This document shows positions 1 through 6,790 of a stretch of DNA of 15,964 nt, piece by piece. Both the position numbers and the translations under genes were made by a program. The notes beneath the pieces were generated by a model. The model was given only the letters and a program-made list of their open reading frames with translations. It was not told the DNA's origin and made no database searches. The stretch comes from Planctomycetales bacterium (GTDB lineage Bacteria; Planctomycetota; Phycisphaerae; SM23-33): NCBI GenBank assembly GCA_030592655.1, contig JAUVIQ010000040.1:1-15964 (forward strand). The letters run 5' to 3'. Numbering within the stretch: position 1 is the first letter of the stretch; every line of letters begins with the position of its first letter.

Positions 1-758
1 AGCATGTCCAGTTCGGACTTGGCTTTTGTCAGGGCGAACTTTTTTTTGTCAACGCTGAGTTGCTCTGCCTTGATTTGGTTCTTGCTGTACGGAGCGTGCT
101 CGCCCAGTTCCTTGTTGGCCTTGAGTTTGAACTCCAGTGCATCCTTGGCCAGGGCGAGGTCTCGCTCGGCGATATTGATGTTGTTGACTGCCTCGCCGCG
201 CTTGACGGACCATTCGCCCTCCAGGTATCTGGCAAGGGCGTTTTTGGCATTGGTAACGGCCTCGGTTGCCTTGTGAACCTGGTTGGCCCTTTCCTTTCTC
301 GTCAGTTCCACGTTTTTGCTGGCCTGTTCGTGATCCTGTTTGGCCTTGGTCAGGAGGATATCGAGATCCTCAATTGCTTCGATGAGTTCGGCGCATTCGA
401 ACTTGATAATCACGTCGTCCGGCTTGACCCTTCCTTCGGGAACGACCATTTTGATAATGACGGGCCAACGGAGTTCGTTGGAGATAATGACACGTTTTTC
501 GGTTTCCGCTTCACCGCGCTCGGTTACCGAGACAATCAGCGGTCCTCGGATAACCTGTGCCGTCGGGCCGACTTTCGAACTCCGGCGCGACGGTCTAATG
601 GTCAACCACGCTACGACCGCTACGCAGACCAACACCGCCAAACCCGCGACAATCCCAATCCGGCGCCTCCTGATCCGATGCATATCGTTACTTGTCGTCA
701 ACGGCGCATGGATAGCGACGCTCGATTCGCTCGAACTTGGTTGGTTTTTCTCGCTCAT
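1..758 (-). CDS. HlyD/MacA-type periplasmic adaptor (membrane fusion protein), C-terminus beyond window
   Basis: This gene runs off the left edge, leaving about 252 N-terminal residues. The protein has a short cytoplasmic tail, a basic cluster (RIRRRR, about residues 28-33) and one membrane segment at about 34-54 (GIVAGLAVLVCVAVVAWL). Next comes a beta-rich stretch (VIRGPLIVSVTERGEAE) like the first half of a biotinyl-lipoyl domain. From about residue 130 a long Lys/Glu/Ala-rich coiled coil runs to the edge. This order is typical of adaptors that bridge an inner-membrane pump to a TolC-type channel. The start at 758 has a good ribosome binding site (AGAAAGGTG, about 7 bases upstream) but overlaps the preceding gene by 71 bases. 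A second ATG at 683 (residue 26) would begin just after that gene's stop but lacks such a site. The pump is not in the window, so ABC and RND partners cannot be told apart. Confidence 0.85.
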   Translation of the reverse strand, partial: MSEKNQPSSSESSVAIHAPLTTSNDMHRIRRRRIGIVAGLAVLVCVAVVAWLTIRPSRRSSKVGPTAQVIRGPLIVSVTERGEAETEKRVIISNELRWPVIIKMVVPEGRVKPDDVIIKFECAELIEAIEDLDILLTKAKQDHEQASKNVELTRKERANQVHKATEAVTNAKNALARYLEGEWSVKRGEAVNNINIAERDLALAKDALEFKLKANKELGEHAPYSKNQIKAEQLSVDKKKFALTKAKSELDM

Positions 759-2424
759 GTAGAGCACCTTTCTCATCTACCCGGAGCATTCCCAGATTGG
801 CCAGGAATTCCAGGCGGGTTGTTGTGTATTCGATCAGGGCGCGGGCCGCTCCGTTCCTGGCCGCTTGCAGCGCATCGGTTGCTTCGAGGACATCGCGCGC
901 CGACGCCTCTCCGCCTTTCTGCTGCAAAGACGCCAGTTTCCACCGACGCGTGCCGATTTCCAGGCTGCGAATTTCCAGGTCATAATTCTGACGCGACCGA
1001 ACCAATGCTCGATACGACTGTCGAACCTCCAGCCGGACGCCGTCCAGAAATTCCTCGTAATCACGCTGGGCCTTGTTCGATGCTATTATAGCATTTTTGT
1101 AATCGTCCCGGTTGTCGGTTTGGTCCAGAGGCCAGGCGAAGTCCAGCCTGGCAAACCGCTTGTGCCGGTGGAACTGCACATCCCAGAAATCGTGCTTGTG
1201 CGGCCCGCCTTCGGCATTATATCCGAGCACGACATTCAACTGTGGTAAAAAAGCGTCGGCTGCGATCTCGATGTCGCGGGTGGCGTCCCGGACCTTGGCC
1301 TGCTCCGTCAGGACATCGGGACGGGTTGATAATGCTACGACAACGGCCTGAGACTCCTTCAAAAGGATGGGCCTGGGTCCGATCTTGTTCGGCGTCTTCA
1401 AGGCATTGGGGTAATCCAGTTCCACCTTCGCGGTGAGTGGAAGGCCAAGTTCCAACATGTAACCGTCCAGTGAGTCGCGATATCTCTGAAGGTTTACCTG
1501 GTACCGGATCTGTGCGTCGAGCAGGTTCTGCTCTGCCTGGTCGAGTTGGATTCTGGACTCCCCGCCTTCGACCAGGAACCGCGTTACCGATACGGTTTGC
1601 TTGAGTCGTTCTATGCTCTGGCGTTCGTTTTCCAACTGGTCCCGCCGAAGGAGGACGTCATAATAGCGATTGGTGATACCGGCGGCGAAGGTTTGGGTGT
1701 ACCGATCGTATGCGAAGACGTCGATGATAAAATTACGCTCGAAGCGGTACTGGTCCTCGTAGGCCAAATCACGCCAGGCCCCCTGGAGCAAAGGCTGGGT
1801 GAAGTTGGCCTCTATCATCGACCCTACGGTAGTGCTGTCGGACCCGAGCAGGTCCGACGCCAGAGCCACCGTGGTGGCAAGTGTCAGCACCGCGCCGTTT
1901 CGGAATCTTTGCATCAGCGACGGGTTGATTTGGGCGTTTGCGGAGTTGACCCACTCCCCTGACTTCTCGACCCGGCTGCGTTCGACGTCGCCGGTTAAAT
2001 CTCCACCAAGCAGAGGCCCGGTCCACCCGCGTCGGGAATTGGCCAGGGCAAGGGCGGCGCGGAACAGTTCCTCTTTGCGGGTCTGAAAACTCCGACTGTT
2101 ACGAAAAGCAATTTCCAGACATTCCGACGGCGTCAGTACCTGCACCGGGCCGGAACCGACGGAGATGACCTTCTTTCCGACCTTGATTGCCTTCGAGGTT
2201 TTGGCCTCCTCTTCGGCAAACGGATGGTAGTCGATATTGAACGATTTGGTCTGTCCGAGCGCGGAACGTTGACCTGATACGACCGTTGCGTAGGCGTCGC
2301 GGTCGGCCTGCTCAGCGTATTGACTTGGCGTGCATCCCGCCGCTATTGCCGAAATAACCACCACCGACCAGGCTATCCGCCTGATGTTTCTGAAGATCAT
2401 TGTTTTTCTCTGAAATGGTTTCAT
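688..2424 (-). CDS. TolC-type outer membrane efflux protein (OEP family), likely lipoprotein
   Basis: This 578-residue protein belongs to the outer-membrane factor family, whose trimers form the exit channel of tripartite pumps and type I secretion systems. It begins with a basic N-terminus, a hydrophobic segment (WSVVVISAIAA, about 19-29) and Cys31 in an AAGC context, an imperfect lipobox that suggests a lipid anchor. The body shows the expected pattern of long amphipathic helices with regularly spaced Arg, Gln and Glu, in two halves. Examples are RLKQTVSVTRFLVEGGES followed by QLDQAEQNLLDAQIRYQ, and VRLEVRQSYRALVRSRQNYD near the C-terminus. The start at 2424 has GGGAGA six bases upstream. 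A second ATG eight codons in is less well served. The gene is followed by, and overlaps, a periplasmic adaptor gene, which supports a shared efflux or secretion role. The substrate cannot be inferred. Confidence 0.9.
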   Translation of the reverse strand: MKPFQRKTMIFRNIRRIAWSVVVISAIAAGCTPSQYAEQADRDAYATVVSGQRSALGQTKSFNIDYHPFAEEEAKTSKAIKVGKKVISVGSGPVQVLTPSECLEIAFRNSRSFQTRKEELFRAALALANSRRGWTGPLLGGDLTGDVERSRVEKSGEWVNSANAQINPSLMQRFRNGAVLTLATTVALASDLLGSDSTTVGSMIEANFTQPLLQGAWRDLAYEDQYRFERNFIIDVFAYDRYTQTFAAGITNRYYDVLLRRDQLENERQSIERLKQTVSVTRFLVEGGESRIQLDQAEQNLLDAQIRYQVNLQRYRDSLDGYMLELGLPLTAKVELDYPNALKTPNKIGPRPILLKESQAVVVALSTRPDVLTEQAKVRDATRDIEIAADAFLPQLNVVLGYNAEGGPHKHDFWDVQFHRHKRFARLDFAWPLDQTDNRDDYKNAIIASNKAQRDYEEFLDGVRLEVRQSYRALVRSRQNYDLEIRSLEIGTRRWKLASLQQKGGEASARDVLEATDALQAARNGAARALIEYTTTRLEFLANLGMLRVDEKGALHEREKPTKFERIERRYPCAVDDK

Positions 2425-2624
2425 GACTGTCTCCCAGCCGTCTTAACGGAATGTAACACGAATTATTTCCACGTAGAATACGGAATATACTACTGCCGCA
2501 CATCGGGGAATGAAACAGGCAACTTTCAAAGTGCGGACCTGTGCCAGAGACAGAACCATCAAAATCCTGATGCACCTGTGTGCGGATGCACTTGCGTCCT
2601 GCCGAGATCTGACCGATACTTACC

Positions 2625-2705
2625 ATTGCGGATTTCGGATTGTGGATTGCGGATTAACAGGCCAAACCTTGGAGTTGTTCAAATCCGCAATCCGCAATCC
2701 GCAAT
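2625..2705. repeat. Inverted array of a 7-base repeat (GCGGATT / AATCCGC)
   Basis: Four degenerate copies of GCGGATT lie at 2628-2655, followed by a 25-base spacer. Three copies of the reverse complement AATCCGC follow at 2682-2702, so the two arms can form a long hairpin. The right arm ends two bases before the mature tRNA-Ser begins. The same unit occurs four times in direct tandem at 12569-12596 inside a phage gene. Units of this type are recalled as dispersed intergenic elements in several environmental bacterial lineages. A mobility mechanism is not visible here. Confidence 0.85.
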
Positions 2706-2706
2706 G

Positions 2707-2793
2707 GGTAGGGTGTCCGAGTGGCCGAAGGATCCGGTCTTGAAAACCGGTGTGGGCGAAAGTCCACCGTGGGTTCGAATCCCACCCCTACCG
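2707..2793 (+). tRNA. tRNA-Ser (anticodon UGA)
   Basis: The 87-base sequence folds as a class II tRNA. The acceptor stem pairs GGTAGGG (2707-2713) with CCCTACC (2786-2792), with discriminator G at 2793. The anticodon stem CCGGT/ACCGG encloses the loop CTTGAAA, giving anticodon TGA, which reads UCA serine codons. A long variable arm (GTGGGCGAAAGTCCAC) is typical of tRNA-Ser. The T arm is GTGGG-TTCGAAT-CCCAC. The 3' CCA is not encoded, because TTTTGG follows directly. It is the only plus-strand gene found in the window. A repeat hairpin abuts its 5' end, so any promoter must lie inside or upstream of that repeat. Confidence 0.97.
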
Positions 2794-2798
2794 TTTTG

Positions 2799-2820
2799 GG
2801 AGGCGGAGGTTTCCGCCTCC
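2799..2820. repeat. GC-rich perfect hairpin downstream of tRNA-Ser
   Basis: GGAGGCGG at 2799-2806 pairs with CCGCCTCC at 2813-2820 around a 6-base loop (AGGTTT). It starts six bases after the tRNA. It lies between the convergent tRNA and lyase genes and could slow transcription from either side. Neither strand has a run of T after the stem, so it is not a canonical intrinsic terminator. It may instead be part of another dispersed repeat. Confidence 0.6.
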
Positions 2821-2849
2821 GTCAGACCGGCGAGGCTGGGACGCCCGTG

Positions 2850-3211
2850 TTACGCGGCGTGAAGTGTTACAGAACACAGTGTGCAGCGCCCCATGCAGTC
2901 CGTCAATCCCACTGTCTGCCAAAGATGATATTCTTCCAGACACAGGGCCAGTTCCAGATCAGGACGGATTTCCCGCGCGATGCGAATCACGTGGCTGTAC
3001 ATTCGCGCTCTGATACCGTGCTCGTATCGGAGTCGCCCATCCGGTGATGTTGACTGGCTGCGGGTGAGATCCGATACGTCGTTGGCCTTGCCCCACTTGC
3101 GTTCCATCAGATGCGAGGCGTTCCTGTAACTACAGATTCCACCAAGCGTCAAACGCTCCAGCCTCACCGCCACCAGCAGCCGGCGAACGAAATCGGCATA
3201 GATGTCTTCCA
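2850..3211 (-). pseudogene. C-terminal part of the spore-photoproduct-lyase-like protein, separated by a frameshift
   Basis: This is the shifted continuation of the radical SAM gene that starts at 4033. The frame reads ...LEDIYADFVRRLLVAV... and then LGGICSYRNASHLMERKWG, ending at a stop at 2850-2852. It resembles the C-terminal region of spore photoproduct lyase homologues, including the segment after the PMIPVENW motif. The upstream frame instead runs into a stop at 3164. Restoring one G in the TTGG run near 3209-3212 (plus-strand numbering) would give VENWEDIYADF and a continuous protein of about 394 residues. No good start codon or ribosome binding site suggests independent translation of this piece. 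Either the gene is inactivated or the assembly has a one-base error. Confidence 0.75.
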
Positions 3212-4033
3212 ATTTTCGACCGGTATCATTGGCATCATTACCGCACGGACGGGGTATCCGTGCTCCGCGCACCGCTGCATCGCATCAAGACGATCATCGA
3301 CAGATGGGACGTTCTCTTCCGAATGCCGAACCACTTCGGGGGGATTGATGCTCCAGGAAAGGATTGTGTGCCCGCCGTGGTCCAGATTAAGCAGTCGGCC
3401 AACATCGGCGCTTTTTGTCAGGATAATCTGCCGGGCGTAGCGGTGCCGGGCAAAAAAAGGTGCCAAAACCGTGGAATAGGCGGTCAGAGGATCGAGCGCA
3501 AGTCCGTCCTGGAGTTTCCCCAGGTAGAAGGCGGTTGGTTCAGCCAGGAGGTTCGCGGTCGCGTCGATCTTCTGAATAATTTCGGGAAGGTTGACGTAAA
3601 TCTTGACCGTCGGCGAGAACCACACCCCCGGCGTCCCAGCCAGATAACAGTACTTGCATCCATAGGGGCAGAAGGAATATGGCGAGAAGTGCCAGTAGTT
3701 TGGGCAGGTGTTTTGCTCCTCGCTGCTGAACCGGACGGAATCTCCGAGTTCCCCGAAAACAAGCGTCCGTTTGCCTTTTCGGTGGCGGGCCAGCGGGTCC
3801 GGCTCGCCGAGGTCAATCTTGTTGTGGGCAGTGTCCAGCCGCTCGATTACCTCGGCCTCGCCGAAGCACCGGCAGATGCGCTCGACAAATTGCTTTCGGT
3901 CATCAGAAGACAGGCTGCCCTTGCTAATATAGATACGCTCCAGGTGAAAATGCTCGGGCACGACAGGCTGATAATCCACCGGCAGCCGAGGTTCCGGCTT
4001 ACCTGAATCGATAAAAGACAGTTGTTGGTACAT
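3164..4033 (-). CDS. Spore photoproduct lyase-like radical SAM protein, N-terminal part (frameshifted)
   Basis: The protein carries the radical SAM cluster motif CX3CX2C as CPYGCKYC, with cysteines at residues 122, 126 and 129 counted from the chosen start. The preceding YWHFSPYSFCPYGC and the following YCYLAGTPG context match the SplB/spore-photoproduct-lyase-like family. Family members use S-adenosylmethionine and a 4Fe-4S cluster. The founding member repairs the thymine dimer spore photoproduct, but many non-sporulating bacteria carry homologues of unknown substrate. The start at 4033 (MYQQLSF) has GTGAGG eight bases upstream and clears the toxin gene, unlike an in-frame ATG at 4153. After PMIPVENW the frame ends in an unrelated tail and a stop at 3164, while the family's C-terminus continues in another frame down to 2850. 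The product as written would lack about 120 residues. Confidence 0.82.
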   Translation of the reverse strand: MYQQLSFIDSGKPEPRLPVDYQPVVPEHFHLERIYISKGSLSSDDRKQFVERICRCFGEAEVIERLDTAHNKIDLGEPDPLARHRKGKRTLVFGELGDSVRFSSEEQNTCPNYWHFSPYSFCPYGCKYCYLAGTPGVWFSPTVKIYVNLPEIIQKIDATANLLAEPTAFYLGKLQDGLALDPLTAYSTVLAPFFARHRYARQIILTKSADVGRLLNLDHGGHTILSWSINPPEVVRHSEENVPSVDDRLDAMQRCAEHGYPVRAVMMPMIPVENWKTSMPISFAGCWWR

Positions 4034-4056
4034 TGTTGAAGCCTCACGGTTCGCCG

Positions 4057-4308
4057 TTAGATTATGTCGTGAGTACCAACCGTACGGAGCATCACGTTCT
4101 CTTCGTCCCATGTGAAGGTTATGCGCAGTGATCGGCTGGCTCTGATATACCACATCCCTTTTGATTTCGGTGAGAGTTTGCTCGTCTGAAGGCTTGGATG
4201 GTAGGGGTTCTCGGCAAACATGCGAATAGCAGCATCGACCCGATTCTGATTTTCCGACGATAGTTTTTTAAAGCACCTTTTGAAATGGGACGTGCGTCTT
4301 ATCTGCAT
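4057..4308 (-). CDS. RelE/ParE-superfamily toxin of a type II toxin-antitoxin pair
   Basis: This 83-residue basic protein fits the RelE/YafQ-like fold. A helical hairpin (HFKRCFKKLSSENQNRVDAAI) is followed by the typical ENPYHPSL linker. A beta-sheet core follows (GMWYIRASRSLRITFTW, then NVMLRTVGTHDII). Arg56, Arg59 and Arg62 and His80 in the closing GTHD motif are where family members keep conserved basic residues. Toxins of this group usually cut mRNA on the ribosome, while ParE relatives poison gyrase, and sequence alone does not decide which. The gene lies 12 bases after the probable antitoxin gene and has only a weak ribosome binding site, consistent with translational coupling. The next gene in the direction of transcription is the lyase, 23 bases on. 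Confidence 0.82.
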   Translation of the reverse strand: MQIRRTSHFKRCFKKLSSENQNRVDAAIRMFAENPYHPSLQTSKLSPKSKGMWYIRASRSLRITFTWDEENVMLRTVGTHDII

Positions 4309-4320
4309 CGGCCGGGCCGC

Positions 4321-4659
4321 CTAGGACCGAAGGTCTCGAATCAGGTCATCTACGTCATCGAAAGCAGCAACTCGGCCCGCCTCAATGTCCGCATCGGCTT
4401 CGGCCTCGGAATCTTGATGTTCCTTTGAGAAAAACCAGGCTTCGTCAGCAAGGTGGCTCCGTTCTTCCTGCACACGGCTATCCGAAGACAGATATGGCCA
4501 AGAATTCGCCTGGCCGGAATATGCGCAGAATATGCCTTCACCTGCGTTTTCATCCACACGAAACACATATCGCACCGAAGGGGGCTGACCCCAGGTTTCC
4601 TTCTCGGCCGTTTCCCGTTTGCCAAGGCCGGTTTCTTCGAATCCTAGCATAGGCGCCAT
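4321..4659 (-). CDS. Probable antitoxin paired with the RelE-type toxin
   Basis: This 112-residue acidic protein lies immediately upstream of the toxin gene. Its C-terminal third (WFFSKEHQDSEAEADADIE, then AGRVAAFDDVDDLIRDL) matches the tail that many type II antitoxins use to wrap their toxin, with the recurrent xADxDIxAGRVxxFDDVDDLIxxL pattern. The N-terminal part lacks an obvious AbrB, Phd or ribbon-helix-helix DNA-binding domain, and the VRYVFRVDENAGEGIFCAYSG segment was not recognised. The start at 4659 was chosen because GAAAGGA lies eight bases upstream. An in-frame ATG at 4668 overlaps that site. If the pair follows the usual pattern, antitoxin and toxin repress their own promoter together. 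The missing DNA-binding fold makes that uncertain here. Confidence 0.65.
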   Translation of the reverse strand: MAPMLGFEETGLGKRETAEKETWGQPPSVRYVFRVDENAGEGIFCAYSGQANSWPYLSSDSRVQEERSHLADEAWFFSKEHQDSEAEADADIEAGRVAAFDDVDDLIRDLRS

Positions 4660-4692
4660 AATTGTCATCCTTTCTTTTGAAACCCCCGCTTC

Positions 4693-5391
4693 CTACTTAT
4701 GTTGCTCAAGAAAATTTAATACTTCCTCCGTTCCGTACTCCTCAACTAGCTCCAGTATCCCCGCCGGGTCAATGTTATCCGTTGGGGGAAGTGGATTGCC
4801 CCACGTAAACTGCGTCTCAATGAATATCTTCTGAGGGTCTTCAAAAAAAGATTCTATTTTTATTTCTATAACAGCGTCTTCGGGGTTCTCTGGGGGCATC
4901 ACAACCCGCAAGCCACCGCCCAAAACGCGACGGTTGAGTATAGAGATTTTTTTTCCTGTTTGCCCAAGCATGCCTTCCCACAGATACTCAAATGCGTGTT
5001 CGCCTTCCGTCGGATAAAGGGATCTTATGGTCACGTCTCGGTGAATTATTTGGTATTTTCCAGGCCACGTTTTTGTAAAAGAGCGACAGACAGCTTGTGC
5101 TTCCTTGGTAAATACTTCAAGAGACCGGTTCGGTTGGGAAGCAGCTATAACAATCTGCCCAACCTGCGGCCCAGCTTCGCCAACCATGATCTGGAGTGGC
5201 CCAGGATCAAGATCTCTGTTGAACATCCATTTAGTTGGTTTCGATTCCTTTTTGAGAGCACTGAAAGCCAATCCCTCCCCAATCAGATTCCTTTGGAATT
5301 CGATGTGGAACTTCTCCCCAAGCTCCTGAAAAGGTACCAGCAGGTAATTAACACCAAAGTGCAGCGACATTCTATCGTTGGTCTTTATCAT
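4693..5391 (-). CDS. Hypothetical protein, 232 residues
   Basis: No family was recognised. The protein is soluble with no signal peptide or membrane segment. Its middle alternates beta-like stretches (LQIMVGEAGPQVGQIVIAA, KYQIIHRDVTIRSLY), and the C-terminus is acidic (GILELVEEYGTEEVLNFLEQ). A resemblance to the TIGR04255-type proteins common near mobile elements was considered, but the signature start of that family is absent. Base composition is visibly AT-richer than the efflux genes and the phage genes on either side, suggesting separate acquisition. It ends 33 bases before the antitoxin start on the same strand and may share its transcript. The start at 5391 is provisional, because AGAGG lies about 15 bases upstream, and an ATG at 5370 is an alternative. 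Confidence 0.6.
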   Translation of the reverse strand: MIKTNDRMSLHFGVNYLLVPFQELGEKFHIEFQRNLIGEGLAFSALKKESKPTKWMFNRDLDPGPLQIMVGEAGPQVGQIVIAASQPNRSLEVFTKEAQAVCRSFTKTWPGKYQIIHRDVTIRSLYPTEGEHAFEYLWEGMLGQTGKKISILNRRVLGGGLRVVMPPENPEDAVIEIKIESFFEDPQKIFIETQFTWGNPLPPTDNIDPAGILELVEEYGTEEVLNFLEQHK

Positions 5392-5477
5392 TTTTACGTA
5401 AGTAACTACCTCTTAAAACCCAATCGGACTACCTCCCTGTGAGAACGTTGAAAGCAATAGATTCCATCCACGTAACC

Positions 5478-5511
5478 ATTATAACAGCAATTCCGACAAC
5501 TGGTACAAGAT
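5478..5511 (-). promoter_or_regulatory. Possible sigma70-type promoter for the 4693-5391 gene
   Basis: On the minus strand a perfect TATAAT (5478-5483) is preceded by TTGTAC about 19 bases upstream. The spacing is longer than optimal and only the -10 box is strong. Transcription would begin near 5470 and leave a leader of about 80 bases before the ATG at 5391. It lies in the 215-base AT-rich gap between the phage operon and the hypothetical gene, where no other signal was seen. Confidence 0.35.
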
Positions 5512-5606
5512 TTTTATCGGATGATTCTATCCGAATCCTTACCTCTTAAATCAGTCGATTCCAGTATCAGCATTTTCAGAGCACATAGTGTATAAGGATG
5601 CTATCA

Positions 5607-5825
5607 CTACTGCGGCGGGGTCTGTAGCAGTTTTTTGTCTTTTCGGCGGGACCACCAGGCCGATGCTGCGGCGATTATGGTGGCGGCGGCGAATGCGCCG
5701 AGGCTGGCGGCTGTGTTCTCGGATATGTTTTCGACGCCGGTTTTGGCGGCAAGGGCGGCTGTCGCCCAGAGAATCCCGCGCGCCAGCGTCCCGCCAAGCA
5801 GTTTTATGGCTTCAGTCTTGTCCAC
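5607..5825 (-). CDS. Small membrane protein, Pam3-gp28-like holin candidate
   Basis: This 72-residue protein ends the phage-type operon. It has two hydrophobic stretches (LGGTLARGILWATAALAAK and ASLGAFAAATIIAAASAWW) separated by a polar turn (TGVENISENT), then a basic tail (SRRKDKK). That pattern and the WWSRRKDKKL ending resemble the Pam3-gp28 group of putative phage holins. Holins form pores in the inner membrane and time host lysis. The GTG at 5825 is preferred because TTGGAG lies about nine bases upstream. A TTG three codons earlier would sit directly on that site. The neighbours are other small membrane proteins, as expected for a lysis cassette, but no endolysin was found nearby. Confidence 0.65.
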   Translation of the reverse strand: MDKTEAIKLLGGTLARGILWATAALAAKTGVENISENTAASLGAFAAATIIAAASAWWSRRKDKKLLQTPPQ

Positions 5826-5865
5826 GATTACCAATCTCCAAAAAAGTTTCCACGCTGTTGCAGCG

Positions 5866-6192
5866 TTAAAGCCCGGCAGCCGCGAGCGCGACTGCCAAGA
5901 GTATCCTCATCAGAGCCATCAATGCCGACTTCTGCAGCGCGATGCGTTCTGCGTTGCGGACGTTCGCCTCGGCCCAATCGGCGTTCAGGCTGTCCCATTC
6001 TTCCAGCAGGGCGGAGTTGTCCATCTTTGCCAACAGGTCGCGGTAGGCAGACTCGATGTCGCCGACGATAAGACGGTTTAACCATGCCTTGAATTCGTCG
6101 CCGCTCATCGCCAGCAGCGCCGGGCCGTATTCATCGACCCAAGGCCTCAACTTCTCCGGTACTTTCGATTTGAGTTCGTCAAGCGTCATCAT
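5866..6192 (-). CDS. Small phage protein with C-terminal membrane anchor
   Basis: This 108-residue protein has a polar, helix-rich body (residues 1-85; for example LRPWVDEYGPALLAMSGDEF). It ends in one hydrophobic segment (LMALMRILLAVALAAAGL, about 90-107), so it looks tail-anchored. The start at 6192 has AAAGGA about seven bases upstream, and its ATG overlaps the stop of the preceding lipoprotein gene as ATGA. No family was recognised. Its place between a lipoprotein gene and a holin-like gene suggests a part in lysis or in the host envelope, but that is inference from position only. Confidence 0.65.
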   Translation of the reverse strand: MMTLDELKSKVPEKLRPWVDEYGPALLAMSGDEFKAWLNRLIVGDIESAYRDLLAKMDNSALLEEWDSLNADWAEANVRNAERIALQKSALMALMRILLAVALAAAGL

Positions 6193-6503
6193 TTACCGTC
6201 CTTTCGGCCTGTGGCTTTGCCGCCTGTGGCTATGCCATCACGGGCGTCCTTGAATTTGCGCCAGGTTTGAGCCTGTTTCGTCAGCGCCTCGGCCATATCA
6301 CCGGCCGACATTTCTCCGGTTTTCGCCCGCGTCGCGGTCTCTGCCGATATGGCGCATGTTTTATCCAGCAGTTCAGAATACTCGGCGTTCATGATGACGC
6401 CTGAGCATCCCGCCACGACGGGCAGGACGACCAGCACCGCCAACAGGCACAGCACCAACAACCTGTTACTTTTCCCGTGAGGGACACTGCGTGTTTCTTC
6501 CAT
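6189..6503 (-). CDS. Phage lipoprotein, possible outer-membrane spanin subunit
   Basis: The 104-residue product has a short basic N-terminus, a strong hydrophobic segment (LLVLCLLAVLVVLPVVAG) and Cys33 in a VAGC lipobox, so it should be lipid-modified. The mature part is about 70 residues, polar and helical. The gene begins inside the 3' end of the preceding gene (38-base overlap in another frame) and has a strong ribosome binding site (AGGAG, seven bases upstream). A lipoprotein gene embedded in the end of a gene for a membrane-anchored coiled-coil protein recalls Rz/Rz1 spanins. Against this, Rz1 proteins are usually proline-rich and this one is not. An unrelated phage lipoprotein is the alternative. 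Confidence 0.7.
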   Translation of the reverse strand: MEETRSVPHGKSNRLLVLCLLAVLVVLPVVAGCSGVIMNAEYSELLDKTCAISAETATRAKTGEMSAGDMAEALTKQAQTWRKFKDARDGIATGGKATGRKDGK

Positions 6504-6765
6504 CTCGAATCTCCTCTTTCAGGTCCGCCATTGCCCGGCGGACGAATTGTTGCGTTTCGGCGAAACGCGTCATAACAGCCGTATTGTGCTCGACGACTTC
6601 GATGAGTTCGCTGAGGCGTTGTTCGTCGCGGATAATCCTGCCGTGGGCTTCGGTGAGTTGTTCTTCTCTGGTCCTGCTGTTTCGTCGTTCCCAAAGCCAC
6701 ATTCCGCCCATAAGACCAGCTGCGCCGAAACTCGCCAGATCGCTGATAAGACTTGGGCCTAACAT
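6466..6765 (-). CDS. Membrane-anchored coiled-coil protein, possible inner-membrane spanin subunit
   Basis: This 99-residue protein has one N-terminal hydrophobic segment (about 8-25, SDLASFGAAGLMGGMWLW). A charged helix with heptad-like spacing follows (EEQLTEAHGRIIRDEQRLSE, then LIEVVEHNTAVMTRF). The start at 6765 has AAGGAG eight bases upstream. Its 3' end overlaps the start of the lipoprotein gene by 38 bases. Anchor plus coiled coil followed by a nested lipoprotein gene matches i-spanin/o-spanin organisation, in which the pair fuses inner and outer membranes at lysis. Plain phage membrane proteins of this size are also common, so the function is tentative. Confidence 0.68.
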   Translation of the reverse strand: MLGPSLISDLASFGAAGLMGGMWLWERRNSRTREEQLTEAHGRIIRDEQRLSELIEVVEHNTAVMTRFAETQQFVRRAMADLKEEIRDGRNTQCPSREK

Positions 6766-6790
6766 TTCAATTGCTCCTTTTTAAAAAAGA

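Noticed and set aside
60..1091. A 343-codon plus-strand open frame antisense to the adaptor and TolC genes
   Set aside because: It mirrors two well-supported minus-strand genes, has no recognisable domain or ribosome binding site, and is a typical shadow in GC-rich sequence.
2625..2705. CRISPR array
   Set aside because: Units are 7 bases long and directly adjacent, with no unique spacers of CRISPR length, and no cas gene is present.
2707..2793. tRNA-Ser as the attachment site of the prophage
   Set aside because: No integrase lies nearby and no second copy of the tRNA 3' end was seen in the window. Host-like genes lie between the tRNA and the phage genes.
2799..2820. Intrinsic terminator for the tRNA or the lyase gene
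   Set aside because: The stem is strong but no T run follows it on either strand, so it is reported only as a hairpin.
3195..3225. Programmed ribosomal frameshift in the lyase gene
   Set aside because: No canonical X-XXY-YYZ slippery heptamer or downstream pseudoknot is evident. A one-base loss in a short G run explains the break more simply.
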